A stretch of 43,041 bases of DNA from JAVBMC01 sp031552845 (GCA_031552845.1 JAVBMC010000070.1:1-43041), one strand, 5' to 3'. Shown: positions 33,875 to 40,815, counted from the first letter of the stretch. Notes: a model not told the origin generated them from the sequence alone. Numbers and translations: made by a program.

Positions 33875-33980
33875 TGATCGCACGTGCGTTCGTGCGTGAC
33901 TACGCCTGTAATCACGGACGGTTACACTGTGTAATCACGCGTGATTACGCCCGTGATCGTGGATGGCTACAGGCGTAACT
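33875..33980. repeat. 11-nt periodic palindromic array 3 (core TCACG/CGTGA)
   Basis: Nine to ten consecutive 11-nt blocks: TGATCGCACGT, GCGTTCGTGCG, TGACTACGCCT, GTAATCACGGA, CGGTTACACTG, TGTAATCACGC, GTGATTACGCC, CGTGATCGTGG, ATGGCTACAGG. A word related to AATCACG or its complement sits at block positions 3-10 in changing orientation. The clearest local palindrome is GTAATCACGCGTGATTAC. It shares its design with the arrays at 1607 and 20438. Confidence 0.7.
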
Positions 33981-34240
33981 CAAGTTGATTATACCTCCGT
34001 TTTGCATCAAAAATAACCTTCGTTTAAGGCGAAGTCTTTAATTAGGAAGCGTAGTGGCTTGAAAACCATGTGTTATAGTTGCGAATGGGTCTTGAATTGA
34101 GTGCGGTTATCCGTTTTTAGGCATTAGTCCCAAAGAGAAGGTTGTTTGTTGCACCCCGCCTTCGTTTTTACGCCATGTAATTCCATTTTTCCCCATGGCC
34201 TGTACGCCTTGTTCGAGAATCAACGCCTTGTTTTTTGTGC

Positions 34241-34270
34241 TTGCATCGTCTGTCAGGGGTGTGTTATACT
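34241..34270 (+). promoter_or_regulatory. promoter of the LRV-like lipoprotein gene
   Basis: TTGCAT (34241-34246), an 18-nt spacer and TATACT (34265-34270), followed by AAGGAGA at 34277 and the ATG at 34292. Confidence 0.5.
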
Positions 34271-34291
34271 CATAGCAAGGAGAGATACCTT

Positions 34292-35083
34292 ATGAAACTG
34301 CACGTGATGAAAAGATGGGTGTTTGGGTGCGTTGTCGGGGTTATGGGGGTATGCCTGAGCGGCTGTGATTTTAACATTGCAGGCGGGCCGATGCCGGATG
34401 TTCGCGCAGAGGAATATTTACAGACTAATGATTTTCGTCAAAGTACGATTAAGGGCTTGTTGAATTATCAAAAACTGCCGACGAATAGGGTGCAGGAGTT
34501 GATGCAAGTCCCTAATGAGAATGTTTTGCATATGCTTGCAGAGAATCCTTATCTGACGAGAGAAGAGCGCGAAGTGTTTTGGCAGGACAAGCGCTGGATG
34601 GTTCGATATGGTGTTGCCCATAATCTAAGTTTGTCGCGGGAGGAGATGGAGCGCGCGTTGATGCAGGAAAACCAAGATGTGTTAAATGGATTGGCCGCTA
34701 ATCCTGCTGTTCCGCCGGATATTATGTGGGCGTTATATAAACATCCGAATAATGGTTATCCTCGAAAACGCTCATTCTGGGCACGCATCTTTCCTGCCCA
34801 TCCTCAAAATGGCCCCGTCTATTCTGGCAGTTTTTGCCAAAACCCCAATTGCCCTGAAACGATTGTCACGCAAATAATGGCGCAAGTTATACAGGATGGG
34901 ATATGGGTAGATCTTTATCAACGTACATTGAAAACACGTGCTGAGACGCTTGAGATTGCCGCTAAAAATAAAGGGGAGTCTATCCCGGATGGTGGGTATT
35001 ATCGTGGGCAAATCCATCTTTGGTGGCGGGGTGATAAAGGTGATGGTGCGCAGACTAATGCGCCAGCGGGTTCTCAGCAGTAA
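34292..35083 (+). CDS. lipoprotein with variant leucine-rich (LRV-like) helical repeats
   Basis: A 263-aa protein with a lipoprotein signal ending LSGC. The middle shows helical repeats of the LRV/HEAT kind: VLHMLAENPYLTREEREVF, VRYGVAHNLSLSREEMERAL and VLNGLAANPAVPPDIMWAL. I do not recognise the C-terminal third (FCQNPNCPETIVTQIMAQVI...). The start at 34292 has AAGGAGA 8 nt upstream; the longer frame from 34235 would begin before the promoter. It is probably envelope-attached and protein-binding; the precise role is unknown. Confidence 0.75.
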   Translation: MKLHVMKRWVFGCVVGVMGVCLSGCDFNIAGGPMPDVRAEEYLQTNDFRQSTIKGLLNYQKLPTNRVQELMQVPNENVLHMLAENPYLTREEREVFWQDKRWMVRYGVAHNLSLSREEMERALMQENQDVLNGLAANPAVPPDIMWALYKHPNNGYPRKRSFWARIFPAHPQNGPVYSGSFCQNPNCPETIVTQIMAQVIQDGIWVDLYQRTLKTRAETLEIAAKNKGESIPDGGYYRGQIHLWWRGDKGDGAQTNAPAGSQQ

Positions 35084-35090
35084 ATATTGA

Positions 35091-35155
35091 AATCGATGAG
35101 GTCGGTGAGCTCGTGTGAGAGAATATGGAGGGCGACTTCGTCGAAGTCGCCGATT
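35091..35155. repeat. GATCGATGAGGTCG / GGCGACTTCG repeat, copy 2
   Basis: AATCGATGAGGTCGGTGAG, then ATATGGAGGGCGACTTCG and TCGAAGTCGCCGA. It is the counterpart of 33590-33655. Confidence 0.7.
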
Positions 35156-35161
35156 CTTTTT
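35131..35161 (+). terminator. possible intrinsic terminator of the lipoprotein gene, formed by a repeat
   Basis: Stem GGCGACTT / AAGTCGCC with loop CGTCG, followed by GATTCTTTTT. The hairpin belongs to a dispersed repeat whose other copy (33632) lacks the T run. Confidence 0.4.
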
Positions 35162-35165
35162 AGAG

Positions 35166-35226
35166 TGGCTGACGCGGTGCGGCGGTTTCGGCGAAACGCG
35201 CCCTACCTTTTGGGAGTAGGGCTGAT
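35166..35226. repeat. CGGTGCGGCGGTTTCGGCGAAAC repeat family, copy 2
   Basis: GGCTGACGCGGTGCGGCGG, then TTTCGGCGAAACGCGCCC and TACCTTTTGGGAGTAGGG. This is the intergenic counterpart of the copy within the permease gene at 27813-27880. Confidence 0.75.
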
Positions 35227-35246
35227 GCACACATAGTACGCCCCTA

Positions 35247-35287
35247 AATGCCGGCGAGGATTTCTTGCGGAGCGCTCCCAGTAGGAG
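35247..35287. repeat. AATGCCGGCGAGGA / CGCTCCCAGT repeat, copy 2
   Basis: AATGCCGGCGAGGATTTC and GAGCGCTCCCAGTAGGAG, matching 27037-27071. Confidence 0.65.
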
Positions 35288-35365
35288 AGCCGTTGTGGCA
35301 CGGGTGGCACAGTGGGGTGTGTTGGGGTGGCGCAGTTTGTGTGTCGTTGGGGGGTGTGGAGTGGG

Positions 35366-35382
35366 TTGGCACGGGGCTTGCT
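35366..35382 (+). promoter_or_regulatory. sigma-54 (RpoN) promoter of hsp20
   Basis: TTGGCACGGGGCTTGCT fits the -24/-12 consensus YTGGCACGrNNNTTGCW at every defined position. The predicted start is near 35392, leaving a short leader with AGAAAGGA before the ATG at 35410. A sigma-70-like TGCTATAGT overlaps its right end, so dual control is possible. Confidence 0.68.
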
Positions 35383-35409
35383 ATAGTTATGGCAGAAAGG
35401 AATTATTTT

Positions 35410-35784
35410 ATGAAATTGATTAACAGCCCTTTGTCTGCGTGGAATGTGTTGGATACTTTGTTTAATGAGTATCCGCAGGAGTATGCCCGGCGGTGTTTGC
35501 CGGTGAGGTCGCTTGCGCGGGAGAGGGATATTGTGTTGGAGGCCGATGTGCCGGGCGTAGAGCCGGAGAAGTTAGAGATTGCGGTCGATGGACGTATCTT
35601 GTCGATCAAGGGCGAGAGGTCGCGTTTGGAGGCGGAGCCGGTGGCGTTTGACCGTAAGTTTGAGCTGCCGTTTGCGCCGGATGCAGAGAAGCTGGTGGCG
35701 CAGGTTAAGAATGGCGTGCTGTCGCTGACGATTCCGAAGCCTGTCGCGCCGGAGCCGAAGCGGGTTGCCGTGCAGGCGGGATAA
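35410..35784 (+). CDS. Hsp20/alpha-crystallin small heat-shock protein
   Basis: A 124-aa small chaperone that holds unfolded proteins in the cytoplasm. The alpha-crystallin domain spans residues about 30-115: DIVLEADVPGVEPEKLEIAVDGRILSIKGERS, FDRKFELPFAPDAEKLVAQVKNGVLSLTIPK. The final TIPK matches the usual end of bacterial Hsp20 domains (ITIPK). The ATG at 35410 is preceded by AGAAAGGA; the longer open frame back to 35248 runs through repeat and promoter DNA and is rejected. It is monocistronic, with a sigma-54 promoter and a strong terminator. Confidence 0.92.
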   Translation: MKLINSPLSAWNVLDTLFNEYPQEYARRCLPVRSLARERDIVLEADVPGVEPEKLEIAVDGRILSIKGERSRLEAEPVAFDRKFELPFAPDAEKLVAQVKNGVLSLTIPKPVAPEPKRVAVQAG

Positions 35785-35804
35785 TGGGGCGTATGTAACC
35801 CTCG

Positions 35805-35831
35805 GGCGGTGCTTTGCGCACCGCCTTTTTT
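35805..35831 (+). terminator. intrinsic terminator of hsp20
   Basis: Stem GGCGGTGC / GCACCGCC with loop TTTGC and six T residues, 20 nt after the stop codon. Confidence 0.9.
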
Positions 35832-35841
35832 GTGCCGTGGA

Positions 35842-36510
35842 TCAGAGGGCGAGGGGCGAGGGTTGGATGACGTAGAGGAAGATGCAGAGGAAGTGGCAGG
35901 TGGTGCCGGCGAGTACGAAGAGGTGCCACACGGCGTGGAAGTAGGGGACGCGTTTGGCCATGTAGAAGATGGTGCCGATGGTGTAGAAGAGTCCGCCGGT
36001 CGCGAGGAGGATGAGGCCGGGGCGGGGCATGGCGGCGATGAGGGGTTTGATCGCGAAGATGATGACCCAGCCCATGCCGAGGTAGATGAGGGTGGAGAGG
36101 AGTTTGAAGCGGCCGGTGAAGAGGATTTTGAACACGGCGCCGCCGAGCACGCAGCCCCAGACGATGCCGAAGAGGATCCACGCCAAGGTGGGGTTTTGAG
36201 CGCGGAGGGTGACGAGCGTGAAGGGGGTGTAGGTGCCGGCGATGAGGAGGTAGATGGCGATGTGGTCGCAGGTTTTGAGGATGCTTTTGGCGCGGGGGTA
36301 GGGGATGGCGTGGTAGAGGGTGGAGGCGGCGTACATGAGCAGGATGGTGATGCCGAAAATGACGCAGCTGACGCCGTGCCAGGCGTTGCCGTAGATGGCG
36401 GCGCGGTAGGCGAGCAGGGTGATGGCGGAGACTCCGAGTATGGCGCCTATGCCGTGGGTGATGCTGCTGGCGAGTTCTTCGCCGAATGTGTAGGTGTGTT
36501 TTGCGCTCAT
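35842..36510 (-). CDS. hemolysin III / YqfA (PAQR) family membrane protein
   Basis: A 222-aa protein with about seven transmembrane helices. Family marks include EELASSITHGIGAILG at the N-terminus, SCVIFGITILLMYAASTLYH, CDHIAIYLLIAGTYTPF in the middle and FHAVWHLFVLAGTTCHF near the end. The His and Asp residues correspond to the metal-site positions of PAQR proteins. The physiological role in bacteria is unsettled. The start at 36510 (MSAKHTYTFGEE) is chosen because the promoter -10 lies immediately upstream. It is convergent with hsp20. Confidence 0.9.
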   Translation of the reverse strand: MSAKHTYTFGEELASSITHGIGAILGVSAITLLAYRAAIYGNAWHGVSCVIFGITILLMYAASTLYHAIPYPRAKSILKTCDHIAIYLLIAGTYTPFTLVTLRAQNPTLAWILFGIVWGCVLGGAVFKILFTGRFKLLSTLIYLGMGWVIIFAIKPLIAAMPRPGLILLATGGLFYTIGTIFYMAKRVPYFHAVWHLFVLAGTTCHFLCIFLYVIQPSPLAL

Positions 36511-36517
36511 GCGGTAA

Positions 36518-36546
36518 AGTATAGCAGGAAGCCGCGCCGCGGGCAA
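36518..36546 (-). promoter_or_regulatory. promoter of the hemolysin III gene, predicting a leaderless transcript
   Basis: On the minus strand TTGCCC (36546-36541), a 17-nt spacer and TGC-TATACT (-10 at 36523-36518, extended). Seven nucleotides (TTACCGC) separate it from the ATG, with no Shine-Dalgarno. Confidence 0.58.
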
Positions 36547-36623
36547 GTGTCTTTTGCGGTGGTGTATTGTGGAGTGGCTGTATTTGGCGCGCGCAGGGGT
36601 GGGGGGAAGGCGTCTTAGAAAAG

Positions 36624-36645
36624 AAAGTTATGCAATACTAACTTT
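36624..36645 (+). promoter_or_regulatory. feo operator, distal dyad
   Basis: AAAGTTA, 8 nt, TAACTTT: a perfect 7-bp dyad 35 bp upstream of a second copy. Confidence 0.5.
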
Positions 36646-36650
36646 TGTTG

Positions 36651-36679
36651 TTGCAATCAAAGTTAGGCTTTGCTAACAT
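36651..36679 (+). promoter_or_regulatory. feoAB promoter
   Basis: TTGCAA (36651-36656), a 17-nt spacer and TAACAT (36674-36679). The start codon of feoA is 34 nt downstream, with AGAAAGG between. The proximal operator occupies the spacer and -10. Confidence 0.6.
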
Positions 36680-36680
36680 A
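36659..36680 (+). promoter_or_regulatory. feo operator, proximal dyad overlapping the promoter
   Basis: AAAGTTA, 8 nt, TAACATA. It repeats the distal dyad at an exact 35-bp offset and overlaps the -10 box, as expected for a repressor site. The TTAGGC...GCTAA content is reminiscent of DtxR/IdeR-type boxes, but the half-site spacing differs. Confidence 0.5.
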
Positions 36681-36713
36681 TGCCCCGTTCACGAAAGAAA
36701 GGCAGAGTAGAAA

Positions 36714-36962
36714 ATGCGAATTTCAAATATGAAACCGGGAGATGAGGCGATCGTTACAGGATATGCTGTGACGCGGGCGGGGTATCGCGCGAAGCTATTG
36801 GCGCTGGGACTGACGCGCGGCGTGGTGATCCGTTTGGAGGGCGTGGCGCCGATGGGTGATCCGGTGCGCGTGGCGGTTCGTGGGTTTGAGCTTTCGCTCA
36901 GAAAAGAAGAGGCCGATGCTTTGTTGCTGGAAGCGAAGAGCGGTTGCAAGGCGGTATCGTAA
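36714..36962 (+). CDS. feoA: ferrous iron transport protein A
   Basis: An 82-aa SH3-like cytoplasmic protein that works with FeoB in Fe(II) uptake. It is typical of FeoA in length and pattern: MKPGDEAIVTGY, LLALGLTRGVVIRLEGVAPMGDPVRVAVRGFELSLRKEEADALLL. It is the first gene of the feo operon; feoB begins 21 nt after its stop. Confidence 0.93.
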   Translation: MRISNMKPGDEAIVTGYAVTRAGYRAKLLALGLTRGVVIRLEGVAPMGDPVRVAVRGFELSLRKEEADALLLEAKSGCKAVS

Positions 36963-36983
36963 TTAACAGCGGGAGCGGTTTTG

Positions 36984-39281
36984 ATGAAAGAGGCATTGAA
37001 GGTTGCGCTGGTCGGTAATCCCAACACGGGCAAGTCAACATTTTTTAACGCGTGGACGGGGCTGCGGCAGACGGTGGGTAATTGGCCGGGCGTGACGGTG
37101 GAGAAGCACACGGGCTTGGTGACGATGCAGGGCGGGCAAGAGATCGAGGTGGTTGACCTGCCCGGCATTTATTCGCTGCACGCGGTGAGTGAGGATGAAA
37201 AGGTCGCCGCAAGTTTCGCGCGTTTCGGCCAAGCTGATGTAATTGTCAATATTGTTGATGCGGTCAACTTGGAGCGTAATCTTTATTTGACACTGGCACT
37301 GGCGGAGTTGGGGCGGCCGATGGTGGTGGCGCTTTCGATGACGGATGTGTTGAATCGGCGCGGTGCGGCGTTGAACCGGGGTTTGTTGGAGGAGCGTTTG
37401 GGCGTGCCGGTGGTGCTGACTGATTTATCGCGTAATGGGCGTGTGGATTTGGAGCGTGCGATCGGGTTGGCTTTGCATACGGAGCAGAAGCCGACGCTGC
37501 CTCAATATCCGGAGAGCATCCAGCTGGCGTTGACCAAGGTGCATCGTGAGGGCGAACCGTTTGAGAAAGCCTTGCATCGGCTTGAGGGAATTGAGCCGGG
37601 GGCTGAAGAGGTGATTGAGGCGTTTGAAAAGGCGCAGAGCGTCACGCCCGATGTGTTGATTGCCGATGCGCGTTATGCGAAGATTTTTGAGCTGTCGAAC
37701 CGCGTGATACGCCATGCTTTGCAGGGCGGGAAGAATTTATCGGCGTTGGCGGACCGCTTTATCCTCAACCGCGTGCTGGGTGTGCCGATCTTCCTGTTCA
37801 TCATGTACACGCTGTTCTGGTTTACGCAGGTGGTTGGCGGCTGTTTCATTGATTTCTTTGATATTGCGGGCGGCGCGATATTCGTGACGGGGACGGAGCA
37901 GCTGCTGACGTTCCTGCATGCGCCGTCATGGCTGATCCAGCTGCTCTCGGGCGGACTGGGGACGGGCATTCAGACATTGGCGACGTTTATCCCGCCGGTG
38001 TTCTTTATTTTCTTGGGGCTTTCAATCCTTGAAGACTCCGGCTACATGGCGCGTGCGGCGTATGTGATGGATCGTTTTATGCTGACGTTAGGTTTGCCCG
38101 GCAGTGCATTCGTCCCCATGCTGGTTGGGTTCGGGTGCACTGTGCCGGCCATTATGGCTACACGCACGCTCTCCAGCCGCCGCGACAGGTTTTTGACGAT
38201 CTTCATGGCTCCGTTCATGTCGTGCGGGGCACGGCTGCCGGTGTATGCGCTGTTTGGTGCGGCGTTTTTCGGTGCGCGTTCGGGGCTGATGGTGTTTGGC
38301 GTGTATATGATCGGCATCGTGCTAGCGGTGCTGACGGGGCTGTTACTGAAGCATACGCTGTTTGTCGGCGAGCCATCACCTTTCGTGATGGAGCTGCCGA
38401 TTTATCATCTGCCGCGCGGGTTCTCGCTCATTAAGCAGGCGTGGGGGCGGTTGAGTGTTTTCTTGTTCCGTGCCGGCAAGGTGCTTGTATTGATGGTGGC
38501 ATTGCTGAGCATTCTGGATCACATCAAGATTCATGATCCGCAAGCCGGTGACGCCGCTGATGAGGATGGCGAAATCTCGCTTTTGAACATCGGCGGCCGG
38601 GCGATGACGCCTGTCTTTGCGCCGATGGGCGTTGAGAAGGACAACTGGCAGGCATCGGTCGCGCTGGTCGTTGGGCTCTTTGCAAAGGAGGCCGTTGTCG
38701 GCTCGCTCAACACGCTTTACGCATCTGAAAAGGCGCAGGATCGTACCGAGGCGGCGGATGGTGCTGCCGTAACCGAGGGAACCGATGAGGCTGCCGAAGA
38801 AGCCGCAGAAGAGGAGGAGGCACCCTCTGTACTGGGCGAATTACGCGAGGCGTTTGCTTCAATCCCCGAAGCGTTTGCCGGCCTTGCCGACACGCTGCTG
38901 GATCCGTTGGGCGTCAGCGTCATCGAAGGTGATGAAGAGACCGTGGCGGCAGCTGTTGAGGCTGACACTTCGACTCTGGCAACCCTGCGCGCCAAGTTCA
39001 GCGGTGGCCCTCACCAAGCGTTTGCCTACCTGCTCTTTATCCTGCTGTATGTGCCGTGCCTGGCTGCGATGGCAGCCGTGATTAAGGAAGTCGGCTGGGG
39101 ATATGGCCTTATTTTGGGTGCTTACTTGACGGTGCTCGGTTGGTCGGTAGCGACGCTGTATTATCAGCTGACGCTGGGCCATCAAGCCGTCTGGATAATC
39201 ATGCCAATCTTGTTGCTCAGCGTGGTAGCACTGTTGTTCGCCGTGCTGGGCCGTCACAAAAAAGTAGAACTTGTACTCTAG
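36984..39281 (+). CDS. feoB: ferrous iron transporter B (GTPase-permease)
   Basis: A 765-aa protein. The N-terminal G domain has G1 GNPNTGKS (residues 11-18), the switch segment TVGNWPGVTVE and G3 DLPG. The G4 position reads SMTD rather than the usual NMxD, an unusual change at the guanine-specificity motif. The membrane part carries two Gate-type blocks, with LEDSGYMARAAYVMDRFM, GFGCTVPAIMATRTL and FMSCGARLPVYALF. An acidic Ala/Glu-rich insert (residues about 580-615) precedes the last helices. It imports Fe(II) across the inner membrane. ATG 36984 is preferred over TTG 36981, with GGGAGCGG upstream. Confidence 0.95.
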   Translation: MKEALKVALVGNPNTGKSTFFNAWTGLRQTVGNWPGVTVEKHTGLVTMQGGQEIEVVDLPGIYSLHAVSEDEKVAASFARFGQADVIVNIVDAVNLERNLYLTLALAELGRPMVVALSMTDVLNRRGAALNRGLLEERLGVPVVLTDLSRNGRVDLERAIGLALHTEQKPTLPQYPESIQLALTKVHREGEPFEKALHRLEGIEPGAEEVIEAFEKAQSVTPDVLIADARYAKIFELSNRVIRHALQGGKNLSALADRFILNRVLGVPIFLFIMYTLFWFTQVVGGCFIDFFDIAGGAIFVTGTEQLLTFLHAPSWLIQLLSGGLGTGIQTLATFIPPVFFIFLGLSILEDSGYMARAAYVMDRFMLTLGLPGSAFVPMLVGFGCTVPAIMATRTLSSRRDRFLTIFMAPFMSCGARLPVYALFGAAFFGARSGLMVFGVYMIGIVLAVLTGLLLKHTLFVGEPSPFVMELPIYHLPRGFSLIKQAWGRLSVFLFRAGKVLVLMVALLSILDHIKIHDPQAGDAADEDGEISLLNIGGRAMTPVFAPMGVEKDNWQASVALVVGLFAKEAVVGSLNTLYASEKAQDRTEAADGAAVTEGTDEAAEEAAEEEEAPSVLGELREAFASIPEAFAGLADTLLDPLGVSVIEGDEETVAAAVEADTSTLATLRAKFSGGPHQAFAYLLFILLYVPCLAAMAAVIKEVGWGYGLILGAYLTVLGWSVATLYYQLTLGHQAVWIIMPILLLSVVALLFAVLGRHKKVELVL

Positions 39282-39306
39282 ACTAATAACAACCCTAAGG
39301 GAATAA

Positions 39307-40191
39307 ATGAAGATTACGAAGACATGTACGTTGGCTTTCGCTGTTTGCAGCAACGCGCTGCTGCTCACCGCAGCAGAAATTGAAAATCCGGCACTCGACC
39401 GTGGCTCGCCCCACCAAGCTTTGGCACCGGAGATGATTGTGGAAAAGGAGGATGAGGACAGCTTGTGGAAGCCCTCCGCAGGCGTAAGCTTGGACTTCTG
39501 CTCCAAGCAAATGACCTATGGCTTGATTGATAACGACGACCCCATCTTCTCGCCTGCCGCGACGATCGGCTTTGGCCCGTTGAGCTTGGAGGCCGCGATG
39601 ATTTGGGATTTGACGGACTACGGCAAGACAGCAGGCTACGGCGATCACAAAGGCAAATATCAAGAGCTGACCTTTGGTCCTGTGCTGCAGCATCAGTTTG
39701 GCATTTTAGAGGATTACATTGGCGCGCTCGAACTCATGGGCGGCTGGGTGTATGAGTTCCATCCCCACACCTGCCTTGATACACCCGACACGCAGTTCGT
39801 CAATCTCGGAGTCGGCCTGCCGGATGTTTTCCTGCGCCCGGCGATGACGTTTGAGCTGGATATTGACAATGAGGACGGTGCAATCTATATGACGGTCGAA
39901 ATCGGCCACACCTTCGATCTGATTGAGGATGTGCTGACCTTTGACGTTGGCACCGGCTTGGGCATGGGCAACGGCACCCGCAACAAGTACGACTTCGGCG
40001 AGTCCGATGCCTCCCTCAAGGATGCGTGGGTGACTGCGGCGTTCCGTTGGAACATCACCGAGTGGCTGACGTTGACGCCTTACATCACCTTCTCCACTCA
40101 GGTCGACTCCAGCAACCGTGATGTGCTCAAAGCCGATGGCGGCGATGCGGACGTCTGGTATGGCGGCATAAATTTGACGGCGGGATTCTAA
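39307..40191 (+). CDS. putative outer-membrane beta-barrel protein (TorF/porin-like)
   Basis: A 294-aa protein with a signal peptide (MKITKTCTLAFAVCSNALLLTAAE). Repeated amphipathic strands follow (LSLEAAMIWDLTDYG, YQELTFGPVLQHQFG, DAWVTAAFRWNITEWLTLTPYITF), and the chain ends in a terminal Phe (INLTAGF), as in outer-membrane barrels. It resembles TorF-type putative porins; I am not certain of the family. Located 25 nt after feoB, it is probably part of the feo operon. A role in outer-membrane passage of iron or another metal is only an inference from that position. Confidence 0.65.
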   Translation: MKITKTCTLAFAVCSNALLLTAAEIENPALDRGSPHQALAPEMIVEKEDEDSLWKPSAGVSLDFCSKQMTYGLIDNDDPIFSPAATIGFGPLSLEAAMIWDLTDYGKTAGYGDHKGKYQELTFGPVLQHQFGILEDYIGALELMGGWVYEFHPHTCLDTPDTQFVNLGVGLPDVFLRPAMTFELDIDNEDGAIYMTVEIGHTFDLIEDVLTFDVGTGLGMGNGTRNKYDFGESDASLKDAWVTAAFRWNITEWLTLTPYITFSTQVDSSNRDVLKADGGDADVWYGGINLTAGF

Positions 40192-40214
40192 CCCAGATTC
40201 CGCCGGAGCACGAG

Positions 40215-40250
40215 CCGGCACGGCACCCTACCTAAAATACGCCGTGTCGG
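40215..40250. terminator. hairpin between convergent genes, possible terminator
   Basis: Arms CCGGCACGGC and GCCGTGTCGG form 10 bp (one G-T pair) around a 16-nt loop. No T run follows, so factor-independent termination is doubtful. Confidence 0.35.
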
Positions 40251-40268
40251 TTACGTGTTCCATTCATG

Positions 40269-40805
40269 CTAAGATAATCTCGCCACTTGAATCAGCCGTG
40301 ATGTCGGAATAATCCAGTCGCGGTAGAACATCTGCAAGCAGGCGATCTGCTCCTCCTGCAAACCGCTCTCGCGACCGCATAGCGCCACACGCGTCAGCAC
40401 GGCTTGCTCCACCTGCGGGTTAGTGATAGAAGCTTCCAAATCCTCCCGTTGCAAAGTCTGCGTCTGCTCCTTGCTGCGGGCGATCCAATTGGAAAAGTTT
40501 AGCCGGTGCGCCAGCGCATTCAAGCACTCCATATCCAAGCCAAGGCACTCATTCGCATTTTCATCCGCGCCGTCTTTGCAGAGCAGGGGCAGGGCGATGC
40601 CCGTATAAAAGCTGCGCATGAAAGGCGTCTTGGCGCGGGCGTCGGGCTGGAGGGCGAGCTCGTCGCTCAACGCTTGCGGCGAGGCCACAGGCGTTGAGGT
40701 TTGATAGAGCTGGCTGTTCGTGTGATAGGCCATGCGCTTGGCAATCGCCGCAATGAAACGTGCGTCAATCGTACCCAGCGCATTCCGCAGGTGTGTAATG
40801 TCCAT
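40269..40805 (-). CDS. chorismate mutase-like protein (AroQ type), third gene of the aromatic operon
   Basis: A 178-aa, mostly helical protein: MDITHLRNALGTIDARFIAAIAKRM at the start, then LDMECLNALAHRLNFSNWIARSKEQ and VEQAVLTRVALCGRESGL. The pattern of long helices with basic residues (R/K in IAKRM, IARSKEQ, VALCGRES) fits the AroQ chorismate mutase fold, which converts chorismate to prephenate. The next two genes upstream supply the preceding and following enzymes of the same route (DAHP synthase, prephenate dehydratase). The sequence alone is not decisive. The start at 40805 sits 10 nt after the pheA stop. Confidence 0.6.
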   Translation of the reverse strand: MDITHLRNALGTIDARFIAAIAKRMAYHTNSQLYQTSTPVASPQALSDELALQPDARAKTPFMRSFYTGIALPLLCKDGADENANECLGLDMECLNALAHRLNFSNWIARSKEQTQTLQREDLEASITNPQVEQAVLTRVALCGRESGLQEEQIACLQMFYRDWIIPTSRLIQVARLS

Positions 40806-40815
40806 ACGGCTCCGA

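Larger units (their letters stand above)
33450..34291. other. repeat-rich intergenic region
   Basis: About 840 nt without a credible gene. In order it holds a GTAATAAGT repeat (33460), a CGCGGAG repeat (33529), a GATCGATGAGGTCG/GGCGACTTCG repeat (33590), an inverted repeat GACGGCTTCGGCGAAGCCGTC near 33675, the 11-nt array (33875-33980), an AT-richer stretch (33980-34235) with nothing recognisable, and the lipoprotein promoter. Confidence 0.65.
35084..35409. other. repeat-rich intergenic region upstream of hsp20
   Basis: No gene. It contains second copies of three repeat families (35091-35155, 35166-35226, 35247-35287), a possible terminator for the lipoprotein gene and the sigma-54 promoter of hsp20. 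Confidence 0.6.

Noticed and set aside
33559..33978. 139-codon open frame in the repeat-rich intergenic region
   Set aside because: Most of it is translated from dispersed repeats and the 11-nt array. There is no Shine-Dalgarno and no homology that I recognise.
1607..33980. CRISPR interpretation of the three palindromic arrays
   Set aside because: There are no identical direct repeats of 23-37 nt and no unique spacers, and the units are degenerate and alternate in orientation. No cas gene is present.
35248..35409. N-terminal extension of Hsp20
   Set aside because: It crosses a dispersed repeat and the sigma-54 promoter; ATG 35410 has a good ribosome-binding site and gives a normal Hsp20 length.
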